Source: Tethya wilhelma
Lineage: Eukaryota; Porifera; Demospongiae; Tethyida; Tethyidae
Assembly: GCA_964030475.1 (NCBI GenBank)
Contig: CAXIPT010000007.1
Span: 2,798,463 to 2,862,462 of the forward strand
Length of the DNA: 64,000 nt
Reading direction: 5' to 3'
The position numbers were made by a program, and so were the translations under genes. Of the stretch, positions 12,201-22,446 are shown in pieces. The stretch's first letter is position 1, and each line of letters opens with the position of its first letter. Below the pieces are notes generated by a model that was not told the DNA's origin, did no database searches, and was given only the letters and a program-made list of their open reading frames with translations.

Positions 12201-15012
12201 CAAAGGTTGGAGGAGTGTTTGCTTTGACTCAAGATGGCTCAAATATTGGTGGCACTGAAGTGGCACTGACTGCAGAAATTGTTGAAAATATGGTATCTGA
12301 TGCATCTGGAGACAGGACTGTAAGTTTATTGCATGGTTGAAGTTGATTTTAAGAAAATATTGAAATTATCTGTTCTTTATGCAGGCCACGGCTAGTCTCT
12401 TGAGTTTGATTGATAACGTGCTCCAAGCACCACAGTCCAGTCTCTTGAACAGCCATGTTAGCTTCAACACATCTGGAAGGTATAAATCAAAGTCACTAGG
12501 CATTTATAGTACTCAGTATTGTGTGACACTGGTAGTAATATATATTTGCTTTCCACAGACTAAGGGCTGCAGTGAATCAGCTAGCAGACAATATCCCCGT
12601 CATAAACAACCCAGAAATTATTGTTCTCAACACCTTTGGTTTGGTCATCTACACTGACATCGATCCAACTGCCTTCACTGGGCACACTGTAGCCACTCTT
12701 CTAGGAATGCCATTCAATTTCCCCACCTTCACCACAGATAATGTCGTAGTGGGAGGCGGTGGATACGGACAGACCCCCACCTCTGAAATTAGGACCCCAC
12801 GCACTCTCTTCAGTGGGCTCAGCGTGGCCAACCCCACCAGAGTCATCTACAATGTCTTCTTGAACGATGGCTTGTATGCACGACGTCAGAGCTACTTTGT
12901 TAACACCACGGCCAATGTTAGCAGTGTGGTGGTGTCTGCTCGTATTGCAGGAGATGTTCCGGCTACCGATCTTGCTGATCGAGTTTGGATGGCTTTCCTC
13001 AAGAACACTTCTGTAAGCATTCAAATTCAACGTAATATTAATTTTATGAAACTGAAAATATTCTACACACTATTACTGTATAGCACAAAAAATTTGGCAA
13101 TTTGACTGTTTTGGTAAAGATTGTCAGTATTAAATCCGCCAAATAGTCACTCTAGCTAGCACTGCCCATGTGGAATTCTGGGAATAGAGTATATTTGCTA
13201 GAAGCTTTACTGCCAAAATAAAATCGGACAATCATGAAATTTTTGATAATCCACCAAATTTCAGTCCCGCTGATATTTAATTTGTTCTATATACTGTATA
13301 CAGTTTAGTGATTTGAATTGAAACAATTATGATACCATCTCCATTCACAGGCTGCCTCCAATACAAGATCGCAGTGCTCCTACTGGAATCAGTCACTGGA
13401 TGGTGGTTTTGGAGCTTGGTCAACTGAGGGATGCACAGTGACCGATGAAACATCGAGCAGAGCAACGTGCCAGTGCAACCAATTGGCATCGTACGCACTG
13501 TTTGCAAATGGAACCATGAGTAGCGACCAGACCATTGGTCCATACACTGTGTTTGGAATTGCTGTTCTCTTTGTGTGTGCCATATTGGTGATGCTTAGCT
13601 TCATTGTTTCAGCAAAGTAAGTTCAATAGCATGTTTTACTTGTACATATGGGCTACCATGCTTGTACTAAAGATGATTTTCAAACATTTTTGAACTTTTT
13701 TGAAGCTAAACAATCTTTTCAATTTCACTGTGAAAAAGTTTAACAAAATATCAGCCATTGTTGTACTGAACAATAAGCCTTAAGCTTTATGATCATCTTT
13801 GTTCTTGATACAGCCTTCGGTTCACACCTCTTGGTATCACACTGATCAACTTCTGTGTTGCCATTCTGCTCCTCTGTCTCTCCTACGTCATCTCCGAGTA
13901 CCTGAGAGCTCGTGTGGATCCCAACGCCTGCTACGCCTTCTCTGCCTTCTTCCACTACATGATCCTTGTCAACGCACTGGCCATTTTGATGATAGCTGTG
14001 TTCATGGTGTACGTTCCTTACACATCACGGGCAAAGAAGATTGGCTACTTCTCTGCCATTCTCATCAACTGGAGTAAGTTGTGCATGAATTGCATGTGTC
14101 TTCTCAAGTTGTCACAACATACACCAAGTGTTGTTCCACCTTCATTGATTCACCTACCTGCCTTCTATCCATGCAGTGTTGCCAATTGTCATTGTGATCC
14201 TTTCACTTGCTCCAAACTACCAGAACTATTACAACGAAGAATTGTAAGTCAAAACAATGTACCATGCATAACTCTATAGAGCGGGAAAATTTATATGCAT
14301 GTACATACCCGGAATTTTGCTGATAATTACTTTCATGGATATGGATCGTGATCTGTAAAATCTATGAAAGCTATTATTCTTTTCTATGAAACTTTCCCAC
14401 ACATACTAAGTCTTATGATCAATGCTTACAATTTTATTCTTGTGTGTGTTTGTCTGTATAGCTGTCGACCAGTGTCTCTGTCCTACTGGGTTGGCCTACT
14501 ATTCCCTGGATGTGTCATTGGAGTGGTCATTGCTGTTCTGTTGGTAATCATCCCATTCCGAAGGAGAGGTGATTCCGTCTTGCAAACTGGAGTGGCGAAC
14601 CCGCAGTCTACTTGGAAGAGAGAGTACATTGGACTCTTGCTGGTTGCCATACTCTACTACATGCATGGGCTGGGCATTCGGTCTTCCTCAAACCAACACG
14701 CTCGGACTTGGTGCACTTCGTATCATCTTCCAACTGATCTTTGTCGTGTGTACCGGTCTGACTGGCCTCTCTCTCTTCCTCATCTTCTGCTTCTTCTCGG
14801 CCGACATCAGGCACAGCTGGAGGAACGTGTTCTGCTTCTGTTTCAACACAAAAGACAAACAAGACAAGACATTCTTGATCAACCCGCCACCCGTTTCCAA
14901 GACTGCCAAGAAGGCTGCACCCTTCGAGGCCGACTTCACTAACCCCGTGGCCGAGGACAACATGGACGATCCACTGGAGGATGAGAAGGACCCAGGGTTG
15001 TCCGACATTTAA
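5987..15012 (+). CDS. Adhesion-GPCR-like receptor, main part: Ig/EGF/HRM ectodomain, GAIN-GPS, 7TM, acidic tail
   Basis: Exons: 5987-6225 (Ig, cut at its first Cys), 6463-6774 (Ig fold without the cysteine pair), 7262-7591 (Ig), 7662-7784 (EGF), 8051-8320 (Ig), 8413-8510, 8770-8870 and 8951-9126 (an unassigned SEA-like region), 9254-9478 (HRM), 9571-9873 (Ig without Cys), 9977-10435 (Ig+EGF), 10618-11003, 11123-11220 and 11362-11549 (Ig + SEA-like), 11747-12003 (HRM), 12206-12319, 12385-12479, 12559-13012 (GAIN), 13351-13616 (GPS+TM1), 13814-14073 (TM2-TM3, start of TM4), 14177-14243 (end of TM4), 14462-15012 (TM5-TM7, tail). The stop is TAA at 15010-15012. The domain order HRM-GAIN-GPS-7TM defines adhesion GPCRs: plasma-membrane receptors with a large extracellular adhesive part. 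The GPS catalytic residues are altered, and a 1-nt frameshift lies in TM6 near 14661-14667. The acidic tail ends PGLSDI. The SEA-like label is tentative. Confidence 0.92.
6886..7091. mobile_element. 206-bp MITE with ~39-bp TIRs and TA target duplication
   Basis: Terminal inverted repeats begin CCGTATAGCGGGAAATTTTC and extend about 39 bp; the element is flanked by TA at 6884-6885 and 7092-7093. A full second copy lies at 42533-42740. TA duplications suggest mobilisation by a Tc1/mariner-type transposase. It sits in an intron of the receptor gene. Confidence 0.92.
8533..8719. mobile_element. Diverged MITE in a receptor intron
   Basis: The left end TATAGTGGGAAAGTTTCGTG is matched in inverse orientation by GGTTAACCCC/CACAAACCTTTCC at about 8689-8718. 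The terminal sequence resembles the 206-bp TA element (CCGTATAGCGGGAAATTTTC). It fills most of the intron 8511-8769. Confidence 0.65.
9193..9253 (+). repeat. CT microsatellite forming the acceptor tract of an HRM exon
   Basis: About 25 CT dinucleotides run directly into TATAG at the splice acceptor before the HRM exon at 9254. The microsatellite therefore serves as the polypyrimidine tract of that intron. Confidence 0.9.
11583..11690. mobile_element. Foldback element, CCCAGGC family
   Basis: Left end ATAGCCTCATATATGCCCAG and right end AGGCCTATACGAGGCTAC are imperfect inverted repeats, within a receptor intron. The interior includes a G run around 11639-11649. Confidence 0.55.
12051..12148. 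mobile_element. Foldback element, CCCAGGC family
   Basis: Left arm AGCTTGTTCCCAGGCTCCCT and right arm AGGGAGCCTGGGAACAAGAC are near-perfect inverted repeats of about 23 bp within the intron 12004-12205 of the receptor gene. Confidence 0.75.
13375..13506 (+). other. GPS motif of the GAIN domain with altered cleavage residues
   Basis: The GPS shows its usual cysteines and tryptophans (CSYWNQ ... GAWSTEGC ... ATCQCNQLASYALF). In cleavable adhesion GPCRs the site is His-Leu-(Thr/Ser). Here the aligned residues are Gln-Leu-Ala, so the general base and the nucleophile are both replaced. TM1 follows directly in the same exon. Confidence 0.85.
14277..14403. mobile_element. Degenerate MITE in a 7TM intron
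   Basis: The left end TATAGAGCGGGAAAATTTAT resembles the 206-bp TA element. The right end, ATGAAACTTTCCCACAC, is a partial inverse match. It occupies most of the intron 14244-14461. Confidence 0.45.
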
Positions 15013-15284
15013 CTTAACTTGTTTATAAACTTATAGCTAAACTTGAAAGCTGACGTACCATGTCAGTTGTAGTATGTAGTCTAGTAGCAAACAAAATAGT
15101 AATAGAGGGGTTTTTTTTAAAAGTTTAGTGGTTTTTGTAAGTATTTTAGGCCATACACACTTTTAATGTTGTGTATATTGACGTACATAATAATTATAAT
15201 TATGATAGTTATGCGCATGCTCAGTTTTCTCACTTGATCAATCCTGCCAGGCTGAGCTCACCTCGATTTACATAATTATTTCAG
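15013..15284. other. Intergenic, 3' flank of receptor gene
   Basis: AT-rich sequence with TATGCGCATGCTCAG at about 15209-15223 (half of an NRF-1-like palindrome). No gene or clear polyadenylation signal was recognised. Confidence 0.4.
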
Positions 15285-16470
15285 GACTTCTTATTGGAGT
15301 ACACTAAATTTAACAAAGGTGAAAGCATAGGCGCATTTAAGTTCAAAGGTATAGATTGTCCTTTGCAAGAATCTTATTTGAGTGACGTCTACGTACCACA
15401 ATTGTGGAAGACACTGGGCATGGGCAATCAAGATGAGCTGTATCACACCCCAGTGCTAAGTGTTTTATTGGACCATTTTCTTTTTGGAAAACAGGAAAAC
15501 CCAAAGGGGTATTGTTGTCATAAGATGCCTATAGATGATACATCTTCACCTCAGAAGGCTGCATGACTTCTGCATGTTTCCGAGTAACAGTACCCAGTAC
15601 GACTTTGTTTCCATATCAGACTACAAGAAAGGGGACCTCAAACGAGCGAACACTGAGTCCTTTGCACACTCAATCACTGAAAAGAGTGACAATACGAAAT
15701 ACAGACAGTTACGGCTAGTTTTCCCTTGCACATCTAGTAGTGTTCAACTATATCTAGGAGTGCCTATGGATGAAACACTTTTAAGAATTAAATTGTGTTG
15801 CTATGAAGATTTCAGTAAGAAGCAGTTCAAAATATTTTTATGCTTGTTATACGCAGGAGTTCATTTTTTACTCAAAGGGACTCTGCTGTCAACTGGTCAC
15901 ATCACTCCTTGTCGTAATCTAGAAATTGAACCGCATAACAGTTCAGTTCATGTGGGAACACTCAACGAAACCGTCTACAAATTTTTCAATACACAACAAA
16001 GGTGCATCAACTTTCAACTTGTCCAAATTGTCCACAGTGAAGCGACTGTGGAAGATATGACTTGCGATGGAATCTACAAGTGTTTGAAATATTCATTTAA
16101 AGCCGGTCATCACAATACAGAATTGGTGACTACCGAACAAAAGAAGAAACTTCTTCTACAACTCAACGAGATCCATAAACAAGATTATGTACACTCAGAC
16201 GTCCGGAAACTAAATCTTGTGATTTCAGAGAACATGGAGGATGCTTGGAATATAGATTTAATTTGATTTAGCTGATCTGAACAACACACCTTATCCTAAG
16301 GGATATATAACTTCATGTATAGAATGTCGTCACGAAAGCGCTAGAGTAGGACAAAAAAGAGCTAAATTACATGACGTTTATAGCTTGAGTGTTGCTGTCC
16401 AAGATAAAAGAATACTTGACCTCTATCTCAAAGGGCTAACTCTTAAAGACATTGCTATGAAACTTACATG
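15285..16470 (+). pseudogene. Atypical kinase-like pseudogene (three frames)
   Basis: After a possible acceptor (TTATTTCAG ending at 15284), coding-like sequence runs 15285-15566. It shifts frame near 15540-15560, continues 15560-16263, shifts again by one base at about 16264, and ends at a TGA near 16468. The C-terminal part has kinase-like active-site motifs: YVHSDVRKLN (an H-x-D-x-R-x2-N loop) followed by IDLADLNNTPYPKGY, in the place of DFG and the activation segment. This arrangement occurs in divergent eukaryotic kinase-like families; the exact family was not identified. No N-terminal glycine loop is evident. Two frameshifts and no clear start codon indicate a pseudogene or a poorly assembled last exon. 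A one-base sequencing error at either site would be an alternative. Confidence 0.6.
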
Positions 16471-16775
16471 ATTATTGTGCAGAAGATTATTTTGTTGTGT
16501 ATAAACTATTTATCAACAGTAATAGAAATGAATGCGTGGGTTTGTTGGTGTGCTTCTAGTAGACTTCTAGTGCTTATTGAAAGTGTATGAAGTTTGTCTC
16601 CATTCTTCGTTACTGATTGATGTATATAACTCTTCGCAATGAATGGAAGAGTTGTTCTGCTTATCAAAATCTGGTAATGTAGATTTGATGTAGTGATAAC
16701 CTCCTGGGCAAGTTGGTTACATAATCTTTCAACAGTGCTAGTGACACTGGAGTGTTATTGCTGAACTGGTTTTAC
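16471..16775. other. Intergenic, nothing recognised
   Basis: AT-rich sequence without coding or repeat signal that I can recognise. Confidence 0.4.
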
Positions 16776-16858
16776 TTGAATTTCGTCCCAGTGGAAGGAT
16801 GAGGCTCCAACTTCACTCGATAGATGGTCGGGTCTCGGAGACACCCATTGTCCGACTG
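16776..16858 (-). CDS. Glutamyl(-prolyl)-tRNA synthetase exon fragment, cut at N 16859
   Basis: The minus strand reads DNGCLRDPTIYRVKLEPHPS, then TGTKFK and a GT donor at 16775-16774. It matches a conserved block of cytosolic GluRS/EPRS (pattern NGCMRDP-x-YRC ... PHPRTG-K), just before the ATP-binding region. Only this 83-bp end of an exon is present; it abuts the N. It is unrelated to the ankyrin exon on the other side of the N, and no further exon was found downstream on this strand. It is probably a mis-joined contig end. Confidence 0.75.
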
Positions 16859-16859
16859 N

Positions 16860-19800
16860 TTCGCATTGACATTGGCACAGTGCTCTATCAGCATTTCCAC
16901 AACCTCTGCCCTTCCATCCAAACTGGCTAGTATCAGAGGTGTCCAACCATCCTGAATGAAAGTACAACATGATTATCTACAGATAGGTTGTCAAATTATG
17001 GCAAAGAAAGATAAACAGCATAATTTTTATCAGAGTACATGCACATTATTATTGTCACAATCAAACATGTATGGCTTCACCTCTTTGCTAGAGTTGACCT
17101 CAGCATTGTGCTGTAGCAATAGCTTCACAATATCAGTCCTTCCATCCTGACTGGCCACCATCAGTGCTGTCCAGCCATTCTGAAACAAAACAAAGAAATA
17201 CATAGTATAACCATAGTATGGATAACAATATAATTGCCATAAGCAAATTCAACACACTGCCTATACTATCGGTGGTATAGTTATAAGGAAAGTGCTATTT
17301 GCCACTGTAGTATATCACAACAATACTGCATTTGTAAGCTAATAAAAATTGATTTTCTTGGTAAGTCCATGCCTTTGGGCTTCCAGAAGACTAACTGGAC
17401 CATTGTAAGCATATATACATGGTTATAAAAATGCAGACTGCCAGACGAACGAATCAATGAAAGCATTATTGTCTTACATCCTTCTTAGCATTGACGTCAG
17501 CATTGTGGTTCAAGAGCACCTCCACAACATCAGGCTTCTTATTCTTACTTGCTGCCATCAGAGCTGTCCAGCCATTCTAGATACAATACCACAAACAAAC
17601 AACAATACATGTAAAGTGAATTTGAATGTGAGTACTTTGCCATCAGTTTTTTGGATTTACCACTTAATTTCGTGGTTAAGGATTGCCAGTATAATTTAGA
17701 ATTGGCAGAAAAGTTCACTTTTATGTGAAAATTTTACTTCTTGAAAATTTCACAATGTGAACAAACAGCATATTATAACAGCAGCTCGACCAAAATATAT
17801 GGCACATATGAAGACCAGTGTAACATATAGGTATAATTCTTCAGGGTAGGTATAGACTGCTTGTAAACACACACTAGTCATTATTATATATCACTCACAT
17901 CTTTACAGGCATTGACATCAGCGTTGTGTTTTATCAGTAGCTTCACAACTTCAGTCCTTCCATCTTGACTGGCCAGCATCAATGGTGTCCAACCATCCTG
18001 GAAAAAGTATTAAACAGTATGTACACACAGAGTGGAAGTGCATAAGCAATATTTTTTGAAAAGGTCGTATAGAAGTAAGGCCTAAATACAGTCTATTAGC
18101 CTCGTACCCAGGCCTTCCCCAAAAAAATTTGCAACTCGCGAAATAAAAAATACGTGCCAGGGAAAGCCTGGGAATGAGGCTACTGTCTATGCCAGCATAA
18201 ATACAGGTTCTCACACACAGTCTATTTGATACTGTACATATGAAGCATTGATTCTAAATAAAGCACATGTCAAACATACAAGGGAACACACATTGCGTAC
18301 TTTTAAGCGGTGAAACAGTTTGAAAGTTTAGGCTTAGCTCAATGCTGTATACTATGTAAGACTCTTGACACGATTATTGCAGTTGGTGGAAAAGTTTAAA
18401 TGAAACACCACTTGCCTTTGTCCTTGCATGTATATCAGCATTGTGGTTGATCAGCAACTCAACAGTAGTAGTCCATCCATTCAGACTGGCAAGCATCAGT
18501 GACGTCCAACCATTGGGGGACTAGAATCATAAAAATAGATATTCATATGAAAAATGCACACAAAAATTATAAGCAAAGGAAGGAGGCCCTCATTTATGGG
18601 GCTATAAAGTATTCTCTCCTCCAGCCTAGACTCATACCCAGGCTCTTGGTTAGTATAAGGTCAAAGGGGTGAGGAGGTCAAAAGCCTACTATAAACTCGC
18701 TCCACTCAATTCTTGAAATCCAGTCTCGATCTTACCCATGCAGGCTCTCTCTGGCTTACATTCTGAAGGCGGGTTCACAATATCTGATGCTTCATTGCGT
18801 AATAGTACTTCACATTTGGCGACGCAACACAACGCAACGCATTGACGCTGATTTAGAAGAATTGTCCATGTGAATAATTTCACGTGACGCAATAGGGAAT
18901 ATTGTGAACCGACCTTGAAACGCTGATACCACAGGAGTTGATCACATCTGAGTTGTTGATCTCCGTGTGCACATGTGAAGTGAAAGTGAAACACTAGCTC
19001 ACGGAGAAGGCTAATGCACCAACCACTCACTACAGCATTGCTACTCTAAAGGATGACCCAACTGAACTGTGACCAGAGTGTCCCATTCATTATTGCCTTA
19101 TTATCATAATATACAGTTACAGACCTCAGGTGCATGGTGTACATGTCTTGTTTTGACTAACCATAGTCTGAATATTGACATCAGCATTGTGTTGAATCAA
19201 TACTTCTGCTACACGGATTTTTCCAAACTTGGAAGCCAACGTCAGAGCTGACCAGCCATACTGCATGAAGAAAAACAAATAAAAACAGAAAAACAACAAA
19301 GAGAACAACTCACATACAAAACTAATAGTGAAACATGTACTGTAGCAACTGGGAGCCTGACCTACACTGTCTACATTACATATGCAAAAAAAACAAAAAA
19401 CAAAAAACAAAAACAAAAAAAATAAGAACAACTTTTGTGGATTCAGGTAATTTTGTGCGAGAGCAAAAAGGGGAATTAATCGTCACCAAATACCGCAATA
19501 CAATCAGGAAGTTGTAGTACTTTTATTGCTTCAACAGTATAAACACAGTCTCATAAACTGTGGAACACACACACTGACTGCACACAGGTAAACTAACCTT
19601 GTCCTTTCCATTGACATCAAATGGGTATTCTAGTAAGAGCTCAGTAAGATGCTTATTGCCTGCACGAGCAGCTACACCAAGTGGTGTGTCATCATACTGA
19701 ATGAAGGAATAAAAGAAAGGAGTATCTTGCCTTTAATCAGACAATATAGTTTTGATTGATGCCTTGGTAACTTACCTTAGAGAAGTCAAAGTCTGGCAAA

Positions 19801-19962
19801 GTTCTCAAAAGCTCCAAAACCTTTTTGGTATCAGGCCAGTGCCCTCGACAAGCTTTCAGTAGAGCAAGCTGTTGACATGATGTCAAAGCAGAGTGAATGC
19901 ACATATCATATTAATACCGTGGATATACATACCTTAGGATCGTTTTTTGTAGCTTCAGACAT
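16860..19962 (-). CDS. Ankyrin-repeat protein, 5' part, one repeat per exon
   Basis: The start is ATG at 19962 (MSEATKNDPK, exon 19962-19933). Exons then follow at 19868-19776, 19696-19598, 19260-19162, 18520-18416, 17997-17899, 17576-17478, 17179-17081 and 16951-16860 (cut by N). Most are exactly 99 nt, phase 0, and encode a single 33-residue ankyrin repeat of the type DGWTPLMLASQDG ... LLIKHNADVNA. The exon 18520-18416 is 105 nt and uses a GC donor (AAG|GCAAGT), a rare GC-AG intron. The repeats resemble each other strongly, suggesting recent exon duplication. The truncated last exon lacks 7 of its expected 99 nt. Ankyrin proteins are protein-binding scaffolds; the missing C-terminus prevents a functional call. 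The 3' half of a similar gene lies at 48-1525. Confidence 0.88.
18097..18182. mobile_element. Foldback element, CCCAGGC family
   Basis: Left TAGCCTCGTACCCAGGC and right GCCTGGGAATGAGGCTA are inverted ends of an 86-bp element in an ankyrin-gene intron. A single related end occurs near 18622-18643. Confidence 0.72.
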
Positions 19963-20276
19963 GGCATTCAGGTAAAGTATTTCACGCCACCTAATTGCAA
20001 ATCTTTAGCATACTAAAAATTTTCAGCAGCCTAAACAGAGAGAGAGCTCAGTAGCTATATAGTAGCTGGCTCAGTAGAGGTGGGCTCTAATCCAGGAAAC
20101 TGGGAGTGGCCAGAGTTGACCTACTGCGCATGCTCAGAATACACCTACACAAACAACATTTTAATATTGACTGAGGTGCATGTGTTCCTGATACATAAAC
20201 AGAAAAAATACAGGGGTGCTCCAGCCTCCATTGCATTACATTATCTGACGACCTTTATCGGTTCATTCCTACTATG
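19963..20276 (-). promoter_or_regulatory. Intergenic region with promoter of the ankyrin gene
   Basis: About 315 bp separate the ankyrin start codon (19962, minus) from the stop of the first FEM-1-like gene (20277, minus). It contains TGCGCATGCTCAG near 20126-20138, half of an NRF-1-like palindrome common in CpG-poor animal promoters. No TATA box is evident. The assignment is inference. Confidence 0.4.
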
Positions 20277-22148
20277 CTAGGGATGTTGTTTACTAGAATG
20301 CCAGGAGACAAACTCAGCCATTTTGCTCGACAGGTAGTCTTTGTACTTAATATTGTACTCTACAATAGCACGAGCAGTCAAACACTGAAGGGTGGGAGGT
20401 TTGGCTTCAAACAACTCGATCATGTCGAAAATTTGAATTGTGACTTGTGGCTTATAATATTCAAAAAGAATGAATTGCGCAAACTGCTTAGCTGTTTTAT
20501 TCTTGAAATTGACTGCATCAATATGAGCTCCGTATTCCAAGAGGGTTCTAGCACAGTCTACAGCAACAGAGACTCGATGGTTCAATGCTAAATGTAGAGG
20601 AAAATCACCAGACTCAGGGTGGCGATGTTGAATCTGGCACCCATAATCTAGCAACAGCGAAAGGGCTTTACCAAGAGGAAGATCTATTTCTGAATATTCA
20701 CTTGGAGCCATATCACAAACATCTCCGATGATGGTTGCACCATCATTTCCAGTTGTCCTTATCAATTCTTGAACAGCTTTCTTGATGTGAGTATGTTCTC
20801 TCTCTTGTTCAGGGCTGTCTTTGATATATTCGTCTGCTATTTTGATCCACAGTGCAACTAGTCGTACAACATAAATGAGCAAGAGACGCCTGTTATTCTC
20901 TTTCTCATGCTCAACACCTTTCAGAGCACACTGAATGAGAGGCTGGATACTAGGAACATGGCCATCCTCCAACATTACAGTAACACAGTAAAAAATTTCC
21001 AGAAAACACTTTTGGTAGTTTTGTTTGAAATTTGCACCTAATTCTAGATATCTGTTACAGAATTGATTGCACTTATCATAGTTGCCATCATCAAGAGTGA
21101 CCATAATGCAATTGCGTAACACAGACATTATTTGACGGTTCCTTCCTAAAATACGCTCACAGTAAACGGAACAGAGATAGTACAGTTTTGTCTTATTCTG
21201 CGAAATGGCTTGAAACTCATCCGTTGTTGCTGGCTCCTGAATGCCATCGTAGATTTCATTCGCTGGAGAAAGATGGGAAAACAGATCAGGATGAGACGAC
21301 CGAACTTGTACGGCCTTAAGAATGTATGACTCTAAATTTGGTCCTATAATATTATTTACAGCCTGCACACAATAAACATCATAGAGTTCTCTTGGTCCAC
21401 ACTGAAAGGCCCCAATGAGATAATCCACTAGAGAATCACTATGTTCAGCAGCAGCATTTACCACTACAGACAGACCATTGTCATTGAGGGTATTCTTAGC
21501 ACCAGCATCAACAAAAATCTTGGCTGTATCTGTATGCCAGCACAAATGGAGTGGAGTGTTGCCATCACGTCCAGTATAGTTGACATTAGCACCTTTAGCC
21601 ACTAACAGCTGAGTCAGTTCTTTGTCTTTCACAGCCTCTAACAATATATTTTCTGCTTCATCTTCATGAGTGTGGTTAATGTCAGCACCATTGTTAATGA
21701 GGTATATGGCGACTTCATAACATCCACTATAAACAGCTACCCAAAGTGGGCTGACTTGTGGTGAGCTGCATTTGTGTTCAGTATCAGCTCCTCCTTCCAC
21801 TAATGCCTTCACACACTCCATATCTCCAAGACTAGAGGCCAACCATAGAGCTGTGACAGAGGAATCATTTCCTCTATGAGCAAAAGTTGTCTCCTGTTCA
21901 ATGTTTACTGGAAAATCTCTTAAAATACACTTGAGAATGTCTAGACGACTATTCCAAACAGCTGCTACTAATGGAGACTGTCCTTTGGGCACTTCTTTCA
22001 TCATCAGTCGCTCCTTGAAGAGTTGGAGGGAAAGACTTTCATCATTCATCAGACGTTTGAGTTCAGTTAGGGACTGAGTATAAAGTTCAGCCACAGCACT
22101 GCCAGAGGGAGAGAGATAAGGCTTCTTTGAAACAGGTTCCCCAGACAT
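20277..22148 (-). CDS. FEM-1-like ankyrin protein, array copy 1
   Basis: An intact intronless 623-codon gene. The N-terminus MSGEPVSKKPYLSPSG is followed by ankyrin repeats (residues ~55-235; motifs VTALWLASSLGDMECVKALV, VSPLWVAVYSGCYEVAIYLI, GNTPLHLC). A FEM-1 middle region follows (NEIYDGIQEPAT ... YCERILG, then DDGNYDKCNQFCNRYLELGA), then C-terminal ankyrin (LLEYGAHIDAVN) and a VHL-box-like tail (TLQCLTARAIVEYNIKYKDY ... EFVSWH). FEM-1 proteins are substrate receptors of CUL2 ubiquitin ligases; the ankyrin groove binds C-terminal degrons and the VHL box binds CUL2/Elongin. In this copy the Leu-Pro of the VHL-box-like tail is Leu-Ser (YLSSKMAEF). Assignment to FEM-1 rests on domain order and motifs; the substrate is unknown. 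Confidence 0.88.
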   Translation of the reverse strand: MSGEPVSKKPYLSPSGSAVAELYTQSLTELKRLMNDESLSLQLFKERLMMKEVPKGQSPLVAAVWNSRLDILKCILRDFPVNIEQETTFAHRGNDSSVTALWLASSLGDMECVKALVEGGADTEHKCSSPQVSPLWVAVYSGCYEVAIYLINNGADINHTHEDEAENILLEAVKDKELTQLLVAKGANVNYTGRDGNTPLHLCWHTDTAKIFVDAGAKNTLNDNGLSVVVNAAAEHSDSLVDYLIGAFQCGPRELYDVYCVQAVNNIIGPNLESYILKAVQVRSSHPDLFSHLSPANEIYDGIQEPATTDEFQAISQNKTKLYYLCSVYCERILGRNRQIMSVLRNCIMVTLDDGNYDKCNQFCNRYLELGANFKQNYQKCFLEIFYCVTVMLEDGHVPSIQPLIQCALKGVEHEKENNRRLLLIYVVRLVALWIKIADEYIKDSPEQEREHTHIKKAVQELIRTTGNDGATIIGDVCDMAPSEYSEIDLPLGKALSLLLDYGCQIQHRHPESGDFPLHLALNHRVSVAVDCARTLLEYGAHIDAVNFKNKTAKQFAQFILFEYYKPQVTIQIFDMIELFEAKPPTLQCLTARAIVEYNIKYKDYLSSKMAEFVSWHSSKQHP

Positions 22149-22446
22149 GGTGCGAAATTATGCAGGTTCAGTGTTTGTTCTTGCAGCCTTTCAAAATTTC
22201 GCTTCAATTAATCGAAACATGCTCAATATTTTTCAATATTTCCTTGGTTATTCGGATAATTTATCTATCTACATCAATAATCTATGTTCAAACCTCTTTC
22301 AAAAGAAACATATTCTTTTTCATTGACACAATGAGTGTGCATACAAATTGGTTGATGATGATGTAATCACTAAGCTATGTGCACATGTTCAAGTCTGAAC
22401 TTTCAAATACTGTACTATCTGCTGCATATGAATTCAAATTAGCTTG
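22149..22446 (-). promoter_or_regulatory. Conserved intergenic/promoter sequence of the FEM-1-like array
   Basis: The spacer upstream of copy 1 contains blocks repeated upstream of other copies (24545-24797, 26757-26989, 30773-31012 in diverged form, 32819-33095): AATTTCGCTTCAATTAATCG, TTTCCTTGGTTATTCGGATA and GACACAATGAGTGTGCAT. Conservation in the spacers shows that gene plus promoter were duplicated together. Confidence 0.7.

Noticed and set aside
14364..14942. 192-codon open frame overlapping the end of the receptor
   Set aside because: After the TM6 frameshift this frame no longer encodes receptor-like sequence; conserved TM7 and tail are in the other frame.
19378..19425. A-rich CAAAAAAC tract as a possible retrocopy poly-A tail
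   Set aside because: There is no adjacent intronless gene or target duplication; it is simple sequence in an ankyrin-gene intron.
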